DNA of 64,000 bases. Source: Jiella marina. Lineage in GTDB: Bacteria > Pseudomonadota > Alphaproteobacteria > Rhizobiales > Rhizobiaceae. Under the pieces are notes generated by a model that saw nothing but the letters and a program-made list of their open reading frames with translations, was not told the DNA's origin and did no database searches. Below, piece by piece: positions 35,636 through 45,361 of this stretch. A program made the position numbers and the translations under genes. The DNA lies in NCBI RefSeq assembly GCF_024359545.1, contig NZ_JAKQZG010000002.1, forward strand, positions 434,001-498,000, given 5' to 3'. Within the stretch, counting starts at the first letter, position 1; every line of letters starts with the position of its first letter.

Positions 35636-36904
35636 ATGCGTTATCTAGCCTACACCATGACGGCAGCCGCCGCGCTGCTGGCCGCCCACGCCGCACAGGC
35701 GCAGGACAGCAACCAGGCCGAGGGCTCGAATGTCGAGGTCCTGCACTGGTGGACCTCGGGCGGCGAGGCGGCCGCCCTCAACGTCCTCAAGGAGGATCTG
35801 CAGGGCCAGGGCATCGGCTGGCAGGACATGCCGGTCGCCGGCGGCGGCGGCACCCAGGCCATGACCGTGCTGCGCGCCCGCGTCACCGCCGGCAACGCGC
35901 CGACCGCCGTCCAGATGCTCGGCTTCGACATCACCGACTGGGCGCAGCAGGACGCGCTTGCCAACCTCAACGAGATCGCCTCGGAGGGCAATTGGGACGA
36001 GGTGATCCCGCAGGCTCTGCAGAAGTTCTCGAAATATGAAGGCGAATGGGTCGCGGCTCCGGTCAATGTCCACTCGACCAACTGGGTCTGGGCCGACGCT
36101 TCGCTGATGGAAGAGCTCGGCCTCGAGCAGCCCCAGAGCTGGGACGATCTGATCGCCGCCATGCAGAAGGCCAAGGACGCCGGCTACACCGCGCTCGCCC
36201 ATGGCGGGCAGGCGTGGCAGGACGCAACGATCTTCGATTCCGTCGCGCTCGTCACCGGCGGGCCGGAGTTCTACCGCAAGGCCCTGATCGATCTCGAGGA
36301 GGAGGCGCTGACCTCCGACACGATGAAGCAGGTCTTCGACCGCATGGCGACGCTGCGCGGCTTTGTCGACGACAATTTCTCCGGCCGCGACTGGAACCTC
36401 GCAACGGCCATGGTCATCGACGACAAGGCGCTGTTCCAGATCATGGGTGACTGGGCCAAGGGCGAGTTCCTGAACGCCGACCAGACGCCGGGCGAGGATT
36501 TCGTCTGCTTCCGCTTCCCCGGAACCAGCGAGCAGGTCCTCTTCAACTCCGACCAGTTCGCCATGTTCGATCAGGGCGGCGAGGTTTCGCCGCAGCAGGC
36601 CGCACTTGCCAAGGCGATCGTGAGCCCTGAATTCCAGATCGCCTTCAACAAGGTGAAGGGCTCGGTGCCGGCTCGTACCGACATCGATGTCTCGGAGTTC
36701 GATGCTTGCGGCCAGCAGGCCTATGAGGACTTCAAGGAGGCTGCGGCCAGCGACAATCTGATGGGCTCCTTCGCCCATGGTCACGCCAACAAGGCAGCCG
36801 TGAAGAACGCGATGTACGACGTCATCACCGCGCACTTCAACGGTGAGTACGACAGCGAGACCGCCATGGACGAGCTGCTGACGGCCGTTCAGATCAATAT
36901 GTAA
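35636..36904 (+). CDS. Extracellular sugar-binding protein (CUT1, glucose/mannose-like)
   Basis: A 422-residue family 1 solute-binding protein. Signal peptide residues 1-22 ending AAQA. The motif [21 protein letters not shown] and later [10 protein letters not shown]-like stretch ([12 protein letters not shown]) are typical of glucose/mannose-binding proteins such as GtsA of rhizobia and pseudomonads. It delivers the sugar to the two permeases encoded next. A GGGAGG site precedes ATG 35636. First gene of the nine-gene rightward operon. Confidence 0.88.
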   Translation: MRYLAYTMTAAAALLAAHAAQAQDSNQAEGSNVEVLHWWTSGGEAAALNVLKEDLQGQGIGWQDMPVAGGGGTQAMTVLRARVTAGNAPTAVQMLGFDITDWAQQDALANLNEIASEGNWDEVIPQALQKFSKYEGEWVAAPVNVHSTNWVWADASLMEELGLEQPQSWDDLIAAMQKAKDAGYTALAHGGQAWQDATIFDSVALVTGGPEFYRKALIDLEEEALTSDTMKQVFDRMATLRGFVDDNFSGRDWNLATAMVIDDKALFQIMGDWAKGEFLNADQTPGEDFVCFRFPGTSEQVLFNSDQFAMFDQGGEVSPQQAALAKAIVSPEFQIAFNKVKGSVPARTDIDVSEFDACGQQAYEDFKEAAASDNLMGSFAHGHANKAAVKNAMYDVITAHFNGEYDSETAMDELLTAVQINM

Positions 36905-36914
36905 GCCGGCTCAG

Positions 36915-36941
36915 GCGGGACCGGCTTCGGGCCGGTCCCGC
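36915..36941. repeat. Intercistronic hairpin after the binding-protein gene
   Basis: An 11-base perfect stem (GCGGGACCGGC 36915-36925, GCCGGTCCCGC 36931-36941) with a TTCGG loop, 10 bases after the stop of the binding-protein gene. No T-run follows, so it is more likely an mRNA-stabilising or partial-attenuation hairpin that favours binding protein over permease, as in mal operons. Confidence 0.65.
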
Positions 36942-37031
36942 TCTCCTGCACCGACATCGAGGCCGGCGTCCCACCCGGCCTCTCGCGTCTCGTCAAGACA
37001 CCATCCGCAAGGTTCGATCGGGAGGATCGGA

Positions 37032-37934
37032 ATGGCCATCTCGGATACCGTGCGCCATCGCGGCGCGGCGGACCGGCTGCGCGACCTGTTGCCCAAGCTC
37101 GTCCTCAGCCCCTCGGTCGCTCTCGTCGGAATCTTCGTCTACGGCTTCATTCTCTTCACGCTGTATCTGTCCTTCACGGACAGCCGCATTCTGCCCTCCT
37201 TCGGCTGGGTCGGGTGGCAGAATTACGGGTTTCTCTTTCGCATCCGCGCCTGGGATACGGCGCTGACGAACCTCGTCATCTTCGGCACGCTCTATATCGT
37301 CATCTGCTGCTTGCTCGGCCTTCTGCTCGCGATCTTCCTCGATCAGCGGATCAGGGCCGAAGGCTTCATCCGCACGATCTATCTCTATCCGATGGCGCTG
37401 TCCTTCATCGTCACCGGCGTCGCTTGGAAGTGGTTCCTCGATCCCGGCATCGGCGTCGAGGCGGTTGTGCGCGGCTGGGGCTTCGAAAGCTTCACCTTCG
37501 ACTGGATCAAGGATTCCGACATGGCGATCTACACGATCGTCATCGCCGCGGTCTGGCAGACCTCCGGCTTCGTCATGGCGATGTTTCTCGCCGGCTTGCG
37601 CGGCATCGATTCCGAAATGCTGCGCGCCGCCGAAATCGACGGCGCCTCGACCATGGCGCTCTATCGCCGCATCGTCATTCCGCAGTTGAGGCCCGCCTTC
37701 ATGTCGGCCTTCGTGGTGTTGGCCCACATGGCGATCAAGTCCTACGACCTCGTCATCGCGCTCACCAATGGCGGGCCGGGCACGGCGACCGAAGTGCCGG
37801 CGACCTTCATGTATTCCTACACCTTCACCCGCAACCAGATGGGCATCGGCGCGTCCTCGGCGGTGATCATGATGCTCACCATCGCCGCGATCATCGTCCC
37901 CTATCTGTGGTCCGAACTCCGGGAGAAGAAATAA
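37032..37934 (+). CDS. Sugar ABC transporter permease (MalF/UgpA type)
   Basis: A 300-residue CUT1 permease with six helices. The EAA loop contacting the ATPase is LRAAEIDGASTMALYRRIVIPQLRP, in the second half. The opening LVLSPSVALVGIFVYGFILFTLYLSF is the usual first helix of this group. A GGGAGGATCGG site precedes ATG 37032. Its TAA stop overlaps the next start by one base. Confidence 0.9.
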   Translation: MAISDTVRHRGAADRLRDLLPKLVLSPSVALVGIFVYGFILFTLYLSFTDSRILPSFGWVGWQNYGFLFRIRAWDTALTNLVIFGTLYIVICCLLGLLLAIFLDQRIRAEGFIRTIYLYPMALSFIVTGVAWKWFLDPGIGVEAVVRGWGFESFTFDWIKDSDMAIYTIVIAAVWQTSGFVMAMFLAGLRGIDSEMLRAAEIDGASTMALYRRIVIPQLRPAFMSAFVVLAHMAIKSYDLVIALTNGGPGTATEVPATFMYSYTFTRNQMGIGASSAVIMMLTIAAIIVPYLWSELREKK

Positions 37935-38854
37935 TGCCCGCACCGACCGCAAACGCCGTCACGGCCAGGACCGGAGAACCGAGCGCCACGGGCGCGACCC
38001 GGGCCGGCATCCACTGGCCGCGCGTGGCCCTCTACGTAATCCTCGGCCTGTTCTGCATCTACTACCTGCTGCCGCTCTACGTGATGCTGGTCAACTCGCT
38101 GAAGCCGCTGTCGGAGATCACCGCCGGCGGCATGATGGCGCTGCCCGGCGAGTGGACGATCGCGCCCTGGCAGAGCGCCTGGTCGACGGCACAGGTCGGC
38201 GTCGAGGCGACGGGCCTTCGTCCCTATTTCATCAATTCGCTGCTGATGGTGGTGCCCGCCGTGGCGATCACCACGGTGATCGGCGCGCTGAACGGCTATG
38301 TGCTGACCAAATGGCGCTTTCGCGGCGCGACGCTTGTGTTCGGCCTGCTGCTCTTCGGCTGCTTCATCCCGTTTCAGATGGTGCTGATCCCGATGGCGCG
38401 CATGCTGGGGCTGATGGGGATCGCCGGCACGGTCACCGGCCTCGTCTTCGTCCACATGGTCTACGGCATCGGCTTTTCGACGCTCTATTTCCGCAACTAT
38501 TACGCCGCCTTTCCGGACGAGCTGGTGCGCGCCGCGCAGATCGACGGCGCCGGCTTCTTCACGATCTTCTGGCGCATCCTGCTGCCGTCGTCGGGCCCGA
38601 TCGCGGTGGTCTGCATCATCTGGCTGTTCACCAATATCTGGAACGACTTCCTGTTCGGGGCCTCCTTTTCCGACTTCGACAGCCAGCCGATGACGGTCGC
38701 GCTCAACAATCTCGTCCAGTCCTCCACCGGCGTGAAGGAATACAACGTCCATTTCGCCGGGGCGATCATGGCCGCCCTTCCCACCCTCTTCGTCTACATC
38801 GTCGCGGGCCGATACTTCGTGCGCGGCCTGATGTCCGGCTCCGTGAAAGGATAA
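37934..38854 (+). CDS. Sugar ABC transporter permease (MalG/UgpE type)
   Basis: A 306-residue CUT1 permease partner, six helices after a polar 30-residue N-terminal tail. The EAA loop is DELVRAAQIDGAGFFTIFWRILLPSSGP, and the C-terminus ends in RYFVRGLMSGSVKG, which is very typical of the family. ATG 37934 overlaps the previous stop (TAATG). The frame is open far upstream, but only inside the previous gene. Confidence 0.9.
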   Translation: MPAPTANAVTARTGEPSATGATRAGIHWPRVALYVILGLFCIYYLLPLYVMLVNSLKPLSEITAGGMMALPGEWTIAPWQSAWSTAQVGVEATGLRPYFINSLLMVVPAVAITTVIGALNGYVLTKWRFRGATLVFGLLLFGCFIPFQMVLIPMARMLGLMGIAGTVTGLVFVHMVYGIGFSTLYFRNYYAAFPDELVRAAQIDGAGFFTIFWRILLPSSGPIAVVCIIWLFTNIWNDFLFGASFSDFDSQPMTVALNNLVQSSTGVKEYNVHFAGAIMAALPTLFVYIVAGRYFVRGLMSGSVKG

Positions 38855-38861
38855 CGAACCG

Positions 38862-39971
38862 ATGGGTTTCCTCGACATCGACCGCGTGACGAAGTCCTTC
38901 GGCGGTCTCAAGGTCCTGCACGAGACGGACATCTCCGTCGAAGAGGGTGAGTTCCTGGTCCTGGTCGGCCCGTCCGGCTGCGGAAAATCGACGCTGTTGA
39001 ACATGATCGCCGGGCTGGAGGAGGTCTCGAGCGGTCAGATCGTCATCAATGGGCGATCGATGAATGGCGTGAAGCCGGCGGACCGCAACATCGCCATGGT
39101 GTTCCAGTCCTACGCGCTCTATCCGAACATGACGGTGCGCGGAAACATCTCCTTCGGCATGGAGATGCACGGCATTCCCAAGAAGGAGCGCGAGAAGAAG
39201 ATCGCCGAGGTGGCCGAACTTCTGCAGATCAGCCAGCTTCTCGACCGCAAGCCCGGCCAGCTTTCCGGCGGCCAGCGCCAGCGCGTCGCCATGGGCCGGG
39301 CGCTGACCCGCGATCCCGACGTCTTCCTGTTCGACGAGCCGCTCTCGAACCTCGACGCGAAACTGCGCGTCGACATGCGCACCGAGATCAAGAAGCTCCA
39401 CCAGAAGCTCGGCACCACCATCGTCTACGTGACCCACGACCAGATCGAGGCGCTGACCCTCTCGACGCGGATCGCGGTGATGTATGGCGGCTATGTCCAG
39501 CAGATCGGCACGCCGCAGGAAATCTACGACAATCCGGCGAACCTTTTCGTCGCCGGCTTCATGGGCTCGCCCTCGATGAACCTGTTTCCGGCCAGGATCG
39601 TCTCGGCCAATGGCGCGCCGGCGGCCGAAATCAGCCTGTCCGACGGGCGCAGCGCGGTGCTGCCCTTCGCGGGACGGGACGGAACGGGCGAGGAAGGTCG
39701 GGAAATCACGCTTGGCATTCGCCCGGAGGCGATCACCGAGCCCGACGGCGCCGATCGCAAGTCGCGCGCGGTCCATGTGGTGGACTCGCGGGTCGAGATC
39801 ACCGAGCCGGCCGGCTCCGACATCTTCGTCGTCACCCAGATGGGCGGCAAGGACGTGACGGCCCGCTTCAGCGCCGACGTGCCGGTCAAGCCGGGCGAGG
39901 ACTTCCAGTTCGCGATCAACATGGAAAAGGCAGTGGCCTTCGACCCGAAGACCGAGGCGCGGATCATCTGA
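38862..39971 (+). CDS. Sugar ABC transporter ATPase (MalK/UgpC type)
   Basis: A 369-residue ATPase: Walker A GPSGCGKST, Q-loop VFQSYALYPNMTV, signature LSGGQRQRVAMGRAL, Walker B VFLFDEPL and switch His VTHDQIEA, followed by a C-terminal TOBE-type regulatory domain from about residue 240. MalK-type ATPases often serve several importers. It completes the importer encoded by the three preceding genes and is followed 3 bases later by the GMC oxidoreductase gene. Confidence 0.92.
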   Translation: MGFLDIDRVTKSFGGLKVLHETDISVEEGEFLVLVGPSGCGKSTLLNMIAGLEEVSSGQIVINGRSMNGVKPADRNIAMVFQSYALYPNMTVRGNISFGMEMHGIPKKEREKKIAEVAELLQISQLLDRKPGQLSGGQRQRVAMGRALTRDPDVFLFDEPLSNLDAKLRVDMRTEIKKLHQKLGTTIVYVTHDQIEALTLSTRIAVMYGGYVQQIGTPQEIYDNPANLFVAGFMGSPSMNLFPARIVSANGAPAAEISLSDGRSAVLPFAGRDGTGEEGREITLGIRPEAITEPDGADRKSRAVHVVDSRVEITEPAGSDIFVVTQMGGKDVTARFSADVPVKPGEDFQFAINMEKAVAFDPKTEARII

Positions 39972-39974
39972 GCC

Positions 39975-41459
39975 ATGGGCAGCGAGCCGGATATCGTCAT
40001 CATCGGATCGGGCATGGGCGGCGCGACGCTTGCGGCGGGTCTGGCGGCGAGCGGGGCGAAGATCGTCATTCTGGAGCGGGGATACCCCATCCCCGACGAT
40101 GCGCCGGCTCGTGACCCTGGGCGCATCTATACCAACAGCGCCTTTCGCGGCGAGGAGACCTGGATCGACGCCAAGGGCGAGCGCTTCTCGCCGGGCAATT
40201 ACTACAATGTCGGCGGCAATTCGAAATTCTACGGCGCGGTGCTGTTCCGCTACCGCGCCGAGGATTTTGCCGAGATGGAGCATGAAGGCGGCGTCTCGCC
40301 CGCCTGGCCCTTCTCCTATGACGTACTCGCCCCCTGGTACGACAAGGCCGAGCGGCTCTATCAGGTGCGGGGGAAGGCCGGCGCCGACCCGACCGAACCG
40401 CCGCGCTCGGGCGCCTATCCCTATCCGCCCGTGCCCGAAGAGCCGGCAATCGCCGAGGTTCGCGGTCGCCTGGAAAAGGCGGGACTGAGGCCCTTCAGCC
40501 TGCCGCTCGGCGTCGACCTCGACCGCTGGCTCAAGGCGGGCAAGACCGGCTGGGACGGCTATCCGGATCTTCGCTGCGGCAAGATGGATGCGGAGACCTG
40601 CGGGCTCGCGACGGCGCTCGCCCATGAGAATGTCTCGCTCGTCACCGGGGCACGCGTGCGCTGGCTGAAGGCGGACGGGGCAAAGGGGCAGGTGACCGAA
40701 GTCGTCTACGAGACAAACGGCGAGACGGTAACCCTCAGGCCGAGGATCGTCGCGCTGGCGGCAGGCGCGGTGCAGTCGGCCGCGTTGCTGCTGGCGTCCG
40801 GCATCGCCAATGCCAACGACCAGGTCGGTCGCTGCTTCATGAACCACAATGCGACCGCCGTGATCGCGATCGACCCGCGCTATCGCAACGACTCGATCTA
40901 TCAGAAGACCTTCGGGCTGAACGACTGGTATCTGTCGGACGGCAAGGGTGGTCCGCCCCTCGGCAATGTCCAGCTTCTCGGCCGCGTGACGCCGGAGATC
41001 CTGAAGATCCAGGTGCCGAGCCTGCCGAAATTCGCCGCGCGCTGGATCTCCCATCACGCGATCGACCTCTATCTCATGACGGAAGACCTGCCCGATCCCG
41101 AAAGCCGCATCCGGCTGAAGGATGGTGAGATTCAGCTCGTGTGGCGGCGCTCCAATATGGCGGCGCACGACAAGCTGCTTGCCGCCACCAAAGCGGCGAT
41201 GCGCGAGGCGGGTTTTCCGGTCGTGCTTTCGCGGCTCTTCGACGGGCGGGTGCCGTCGCATCAATGCGGGACGTTGCGCATGGGGAGCGACCCGGCGCGT
41301 TCGGTCGTCGGCCCGGACAATCGGTCCTGGCAGCACGAAAACCTCTTCGTCGTCGACGCCGGCGCGCTGCCCACTTCGGCAGCAGTCAATCCGGCGCTGA
41401 CGGTGGCGGCCCTCGCGCTCCGCGCCGCATCGACGATCCGCAAGGAACTCGGCGCATGA
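39975..41459 (+). CDS. GMC-family FAD oxidoreductase
   Basis: A 494-residue flavoprotein. FAD-binding GSGMGGATLAAGLA lies at residues 12-25, GNYYNVGGNSKFYG is the second flavin motif, and SHQCGTLRMG with NPALTVAALALRA near the C-terminus provides the catalytic His and Asn of GMC enzymes. No signal peptide, so it is cytoplasmic; it probably oxidises a sugar hydroxyl or a side-chain alcohol after uptake. It overlaps the SDR gene by four bases. The nearest named relatives I recall are glucoside 3-dehydrogenase-like and gluconate dehydrogenase-like proteins, but the substrate is open. Confidence 0.85.
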   Translation: MGSEPDIVIIGSGMGGATLAAGLAASGAKIVILERGYPIPDDAPARDPGRIYTNSAFRGEETWIDAKGERFSPGNYYNVGGNSKFYGAVLFRYRAEDFAEMEHEGGVSPAWPFSYDVLAPWYDKAERLYQVRGKAGADPTEPPRSGAYPYPPVPEEPAIAEVRGRLEKAGLRPFSLPLGVDLDRWLKAGKTGWDGYPDLRCGKMDAETCGLATALAHENVSLVTGARVRWLKADGAKGQVTEVVYETNGETVTLRPRIVALAAGAVQSAALLLASGIANANDQVGRCFMNHNATAVIAIDPRYRNDSIYQKTFGLNDWYLSDGKGGPPLGNVQLLGRVTPEILKIQVPSLPKFAARWISHHAIDLYLMTEDLPDPESRIRLKDGEIQLVWRRSNMAAHDKLLAATKAAMREAGFPVVLSRLFDGRVPSHQCGTLRMGSDPARSVVGPDNRSWQHENLFVVDAGALPTSAAVNPALTVAALALRAASTIRKELGA

Positions 41460-42214
41460 GCCGCGTTGCCCTCATCACCGGCGGCCAGCGGGGGATCGGC
41501 CTCGCCATCGCGCAGTCCCTGACGGCGGCCGGATGGAAGGTGGCGATTGCCGCGCCCGTGGACGGCGACGATCCCGATGTGGACGCCGCCCTCGCTGCGC
41601 TCGGCGAAAACGCCCGGCACTACAAGCACGACGTGACCGACATCGCCGCCCATGCCGGCCTCCTCGACCGGATCGCCGGCGATCTCGGCCCGGTCACGAC
41701 GCTCGTCTCCAATGCCGGCATCTCGGCCAGGGTGCGCGGCGACATGCTGGAGATGGCGGTGGGCAGTTTCGACGCCGTCATGGACGTGAACCTGCGCGGC
41801 GCCTTCTTCCTCGCCCAGGAAGCCGCGAAACGCATGATCGCGCTGCCCGACGAGCCCTATCGCGCGATCGCCTTCGTCACCTCGGTGAGCGCCACTATGG
41901 TGTCGGTCGAGCGAGCCGAATACTGCATCTCCAAGGCGGGCGCGGCGATGATGGCGCAGCTCTTCGCCGCGCGCCTTGCTTCCCATGGCATCGGCGTCTT
42001 CGAACTGCGCCCCGGCATCATCGAGACGCCGATGACCGCCGGCGTGAAGGACAAATACACGCCCCGGATCGAGGGCGGCCTGGTGCCTGCCGGGCGTTGG
42101 GGCCAGCCCGGCGATATCGGCTCGGTGGTGGTGCCGCTTGCCGAGGGGCGCTTCGCCTTTTCGACAGGTGCGACGATCCCGGTCGATGGCGGTCTGTCCA
42201 TCCCGCGCCTTTGA
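41456..42214 (+). CDS. SDR-family (3-ketoacyl reductase-like) dehydrogenase
   Basis: A 252-residue classical SDR: cofactor motif TGGQRGIG (residues 8-15), VSNAGIS, catalytic Ser in FVTSVSATM and the pair EYCISKAG (Tyr and Lys). The segment RPGIIETPMTAGV follows, as usual. The C-terminal IPVDGGLSIPRL is standard. It is tightly coupled to the preceding GMC gene by ATGA overlap and probably acts in the same oxidation sequence. Substrate unknown. Confidence 0.87.
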   Translation: MSRVALITGGQRGIGLAIAQSLTAAGWKVAIAAPVDGDDPDVDAALAALGENARHYKHDVTDIAAHAGLLDRIAGDLGPVTTLVSNAGISARVRGDMLEMAVGSFDAVMDVNLRGAFFLAQEAAKRMIALPDEPYRAIAFVTSVSATMVSVERAEYCISKAGAAMMAQLFAARLASHGIGVFELRPGIIETPMTAGVKDKYTPRIEGGLVPAGRWGQPGDIGSVVVPLAEGRFAFSTGATIPVDGGLSIPRL

Positions 42215-42242
42215 AATTTCGTGAAAGAGCTCTGAGGACACG

Positions 42243-43835
42243 ATGAGCGAGACGTTCGACTTCATCATCATCGGCGGCGGCAGCGCCGGCTCGGCCCTGG
42301 CCGCCCGGCTTTCCGAGGACCCGGCCGTCAACGTGCTGCTGCTCGAAGCCGGCGGCAGCGACCGCAATCCGTTCTACCATGTGCCGGCCGGCTTCGCGAA
42401 GATGACCAAGGGCATGGGCTCCTGGGGCTGGTCCAGCGTGCCGCAGAAACACATGCGCGGCCGGGTCTTCAACTATACCCAGGCCAAGGTGATCGGCGGC
42501 GGTTCGGCGATCAACGCCCAGATCTACACGCGCGGAAACGCGCTCGATTACGACGAATGGCGCCAGAAGGGCTGCGAGGGTTGGAGCTACGCGGAGGTGC
42601 TCCCCTATTTCAAGCGAGCCGAGGACAACGACACTTACGACAATGCATACCACGGTCAGGGCGGGCCGCTCGGCGTCTCCAAGCCCCGCGCCCCGTTGCC
42701 GATCTGCGAGGCCTATTTCGAGGCGGCCGCGAAGCTCGGCATCCCCCGCAACGATGACGTGACCGGTGCCGAACAGGAAGGCGTGTGCTTCTACCAGCTC
42801 ACCCAGCGCGACGCCCGGCGCTCTTCGGCCGCGATGGCCTATCTCGCGCCGAACCGCGATCGCCGCAACCTGACCGTGCGCACCGGCGTCCAGGTACGCC
42901 GGCTTATCATCGAGGGCGGCCGCGCGCGCGGCGTCGAACTCGTCGATGGCGGGCGCCTTCTGGCGGACAGGGAAGTCATCCTCTCCTGCGGCGCCATCGG
43001 CACGCCGCGCCTCTTGCAGCTTTCGGGCATCGGCCCTGCGGATCATCTGGAGAGCGTCGGCGTCGAAACGGTCTTCGATGCGCCGGAGGTGGGCGCGAAC
43101 CTGCAGGATCATCTCGATCTCTACTGCATCTGCGAGGTCACCGGTCCCCACACCTATGACCGCTACGCCAAGCCCTGGAACTCGGTCCTCGCCGGCCTGC
43201 GCTATCTCCTGACGCGCGACGGCCCCGTCGCCTCCAGCCTCTTCGAGACCGGCGGGTTCTGGTATGTGGACGAGAATGCCCGTTCGCCGGACATCCAGTT
43301 CCACCTCGGCCTTGGCACCGGCATCGAAAAGGGCGTCGCGGCCATGCCCGACGGCGGGGTGACGCTGAATTCCTGCTATCTGCGCCCGCGCTCGCGCGGC
43401 ACCGTGCGGCTTGCCAGCGCCGATCCGAAGGACGCGCCGCTGATCGATCCGAACTATCTCGCCGATCCGAACGACCGCGAAATGTCGATCCGGGGGCTGA
43501 AGCTCACCCAGGAAATTCTCTCCCAGAAGCCGCTCGAGCCTTACATTCGCCAGGAGCGGTTGCCGGGACCGGAGGTGAAGACGGACGAAGAGTATTTCGC
43601 CTTCATCTGCGAACACTCCAAGACCTCGCACCATTGCGCCGGCACCTGCCGCATGGGGATCGACGAGCGCGCCGTCGTTGATCCGCGCCTGCGTTTCAAC
43701 GGCATCGAAGGCCTGCGTGTGGTCGACAATTCGATCATGCCGAACGTGATCTCCTCCAACACCAACGCCGCCGCGATCATGATCGGTGAGAAGGCCTCCG
43801 ACATGATCCGGCAGGACCACGGGATTGCGACATGA
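42243..43835 (+). CDS. GMC-family FAD oxidoreductase (choline dehydrogenase-like)
   Basis: A 530-residue GMC protein, a different branch from the first. N-terminus FIIIGGGSAGSALAARLSED binds FAD; KVIGGGSAINAQIYTRGN, SCGAIGTPRLLQLSGIGP (GMC signature 2) and SHHCAGTCRMG near the C-terminus (active-site His) are clear. Length matches choline or alcohol dehydrogenases. It starts 28 bases after the SDR gene and overlaps the Dabb gene by four bases. Confidence 0.9.
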   Translation: MSETFDFIIIGGGSAGSALAARLSEDPAVNVLLLEAGGSDRNPFYHVPAGFAKMTKGMGSWGWSSVPQKHMRGRVFNYTQAKVIGGGSAINAQIYTRGNALDYDEWRQKGCEGWSYAEVLPYFKRAEDNDTYDNAYHGQGGPLGVSKPRAPLPICEAYFEAAAKLGIPRNDDVTGAEQEGVCFYQLTQRDARRSSAAMAYLAPNRDRRNLTVRTGVQVRRLIIEGGRARGVELVDGGRLLADREVILSCGAIGTPRLLQLSGIGPADHLESVGVETVFDAPEVGANLQDHLDLYCICEVTGPHTYDRYAKPWNSVLAGLRYLLTRDGPVASSLFETGGFWYVDENARSPDIQFHLGLGTGIEKGVAAMPDGGVTLNSCYLRPRSRGTVRLASADPKDAPLIDPNYLADPNDREMSIRGLKLTQEILSQKPLEPYIRQERLPGPEVKTDEEYFAFICEHSKTSHHCAGTCRMGIDERAVVDPRLRFNGIEGLRVVDNSIMPNVISSNTNAAAIMIGEKASDMIRQDHGIAT

Positions 43836-44146
43836 TCCGTCATATCGTGCTGGTGAAATTCAGGCCCGACGTCACCGAAGCCGAGATCGCCGACATCTGG
43901 CGCGAGCTGCATGCCATCACGGGCCGCGTGCCGGGTCTGCGCAGCATCGCTGCAGGGCGGAGCGAGAGCCCCGAGAAGATCGAGCGCGGCTATCGTCACG
44001 GCTTCGTCGCCGAATTCGACGACTGGGCGGCGCTTCAGACCTACCAGGACCATCCCGATCACAAGAAACTGGGCGCGCGGCTCGTCGCAAACGCCATTGG
44101 GGGGCTCGAGGGAATCCTCGTCTTCGACCTGCCCACCCCCGCCTGA
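43832..44146 (+). CDS. Dabb-family (stress-responsive A/B barrel) protein
   Basis: A 104-residue dimeric alpha-beta barrel protein. MIRHIVLVKFRPDVTEAEIADIW, the later GRSESPEK and HGFVAEFDDWAALQTYQDHPDHKKL fit the Dabb family; the H of DHPDHKKL is usual. Members include small enzymes and ligand-binding proteins; no catalytic function is established. Overlap with the GMC gene points to a role in the same pathway. Confidence 0.87.
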   Translation: MIRHIVLVKFRPDVTEAEIADIWRELHAITGRVPGLRSIAAGRSESPEKIERGYRHGFVAEFDDWAALQTYQDHPDHKKLGARLVANAIGGLEGILVFDLPTPA

Positions 44147-44161
44147 GAGGACGCCATCCCG

Positions 44162-45325
44162 ATGCTGACCCTACCGACCTATGAGGGGATGCTTGCCCCT
44201 TACGAACTCTCCGGCGATCCGCTGACGCCCCGCGCGCCCGAGATTGCGCTGACGCGCACGGCCTTTGCCGCGGCCCATGTCGTCTCGGATCCGGTGCGCG
44301 AGCGCGATCCCTGGATGGGCTCGCCTTCGGTCGACTGGGAGAACACGCTCCGCTTTCGCCACTGGCTCTGGGATCAGGGGCTCGGCCTTGCCGAGGCGAT
44401 GGACACCGCCCAGCGCGGCATGGGCGTCGACTGGCCGACGGCGAAGGAACTGATCGAGCGCACCATGCGCGACGCCAAGACCCATCCGATGAAGCCGCGC
44501 GTTGCCTGCGGCGCCGGCACGGATCAGGTCGCGCTTGAAGAGCTGACGTCGCTTGCGGCCATCAAGGCGGCCTATGCCGAACAGATGGAGGCAATCGAGG
44601 CGGCCGGCGGGCAGGTGATCCTGATGGCTTCCCGCGCCCTTCCGGCGATCGGCGCCACGGCCGAAGACTACGCCACGCTCTATGGCGAGCTTCTCGCTCA
44701 GGCGTCGGGCCCGGTGATCCTGCATTGGCTGGGCGACATGTTCGACCCGGCGCTCGCGGGCTATTGGGGCTCGCCCGATGTCGCGACGGCGAGCGAGACG
44801 GTTCTGTCGATCATCGCCGCCAACGCGGCCAAGGTCGACGGCATCAAGATCTCGCTTCTCGACAAGGAGCACGAAATCGCCTTCCGGGCCCGGCTGCCGG
44901 AAAGCGTTCGGCTCTACACGGGCGACGACTTCAACTATGCCGACCTGATCCTCGGCGACGGAAAACGCCACAGCCATGCGCTTCTCGGCGCCTTCGCCGC
45001 GATCGCGCCCGCGGCGAGCCAGGCGCTCGAAGCTCTCGCCCGGGGGGACACCGACACCTATCACGCGCTCTTCGCCCCGACCGTCCCGCTTTCCCGCGAA
45101 ATCTTCAAGGCACCGACGCGCTTCTACAAGGCAGGCATCGCCTTTCTCGCCTGGCTGAACGGCGCCCAGAGCCATTTCATCATGCCGGGCGGCTTCCAGT
45201 CCTCCCGCGAGATCACCCACTACGCCGAGGTCTATCGCCTCGCCGACCAGGCGCGCGTGCTTTCAAAGCCGCAGCTTGCCGAGGAGCGCATGGGTCTCCT
45301 CCTCCGCCTGCACGGGATCGGCTGA
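44162..45325 (+). CDS. DUF993 family protein (dihydrodipicolinate synthase-like)
   Basis: A 387-residue protein matching DUF993, a TIM-barrel related to dihydrodipicolinate synthase. Recognisable segments are HWLWDQGLGLAEAMDTAQRGMG, HWLGDMFDPALAGYWGS and GIKISLLDKEHE, where the lysine of GIKIS is a candidate Schiff-base residue. Such proteins would be aldolases or dehydratases acting on keto sugars. It starts 15 bases after Dabb and is the last gene of the operon. No enzyme activity is proven. Confidence 0.8.
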   Translation: MLTLPTYEGMLAPYELSGDPLTPRAPEIALTRTAFAAAHVVSDPVRERDPWMGSPSVDWENTLRFRHWLWDQGLGLAEAMDTAQRGMGVDWPTAKELIERTMRDAKTHPMKPRVACGAGTDQVALEELTSLAAIKAAYAEQMEAIEAAGGQVILMASRALPAIGATAEDYATLYGELLAQASGPVILHWLGDMFDPALAGYWGSPDVATASETVLSIIAANAAKVDGIKISLLDKEHEIAFRARLPESVRLYTGDDFNYADLILGDGKRHSHALLGAFAAIAPAASQALEALARGDTDTYHALFAPTVPLSREIFKAPTRFYKAGIAFLAWLNGAQSHFIMPGGFQSSREITHYAEVYRLADQARVLSKPQLAEERMGLLLRLHGIG

Positions 45326-45361
45326 GACCGAGGCCCGCCCGCCGATCCGCCGATCGTCCGA

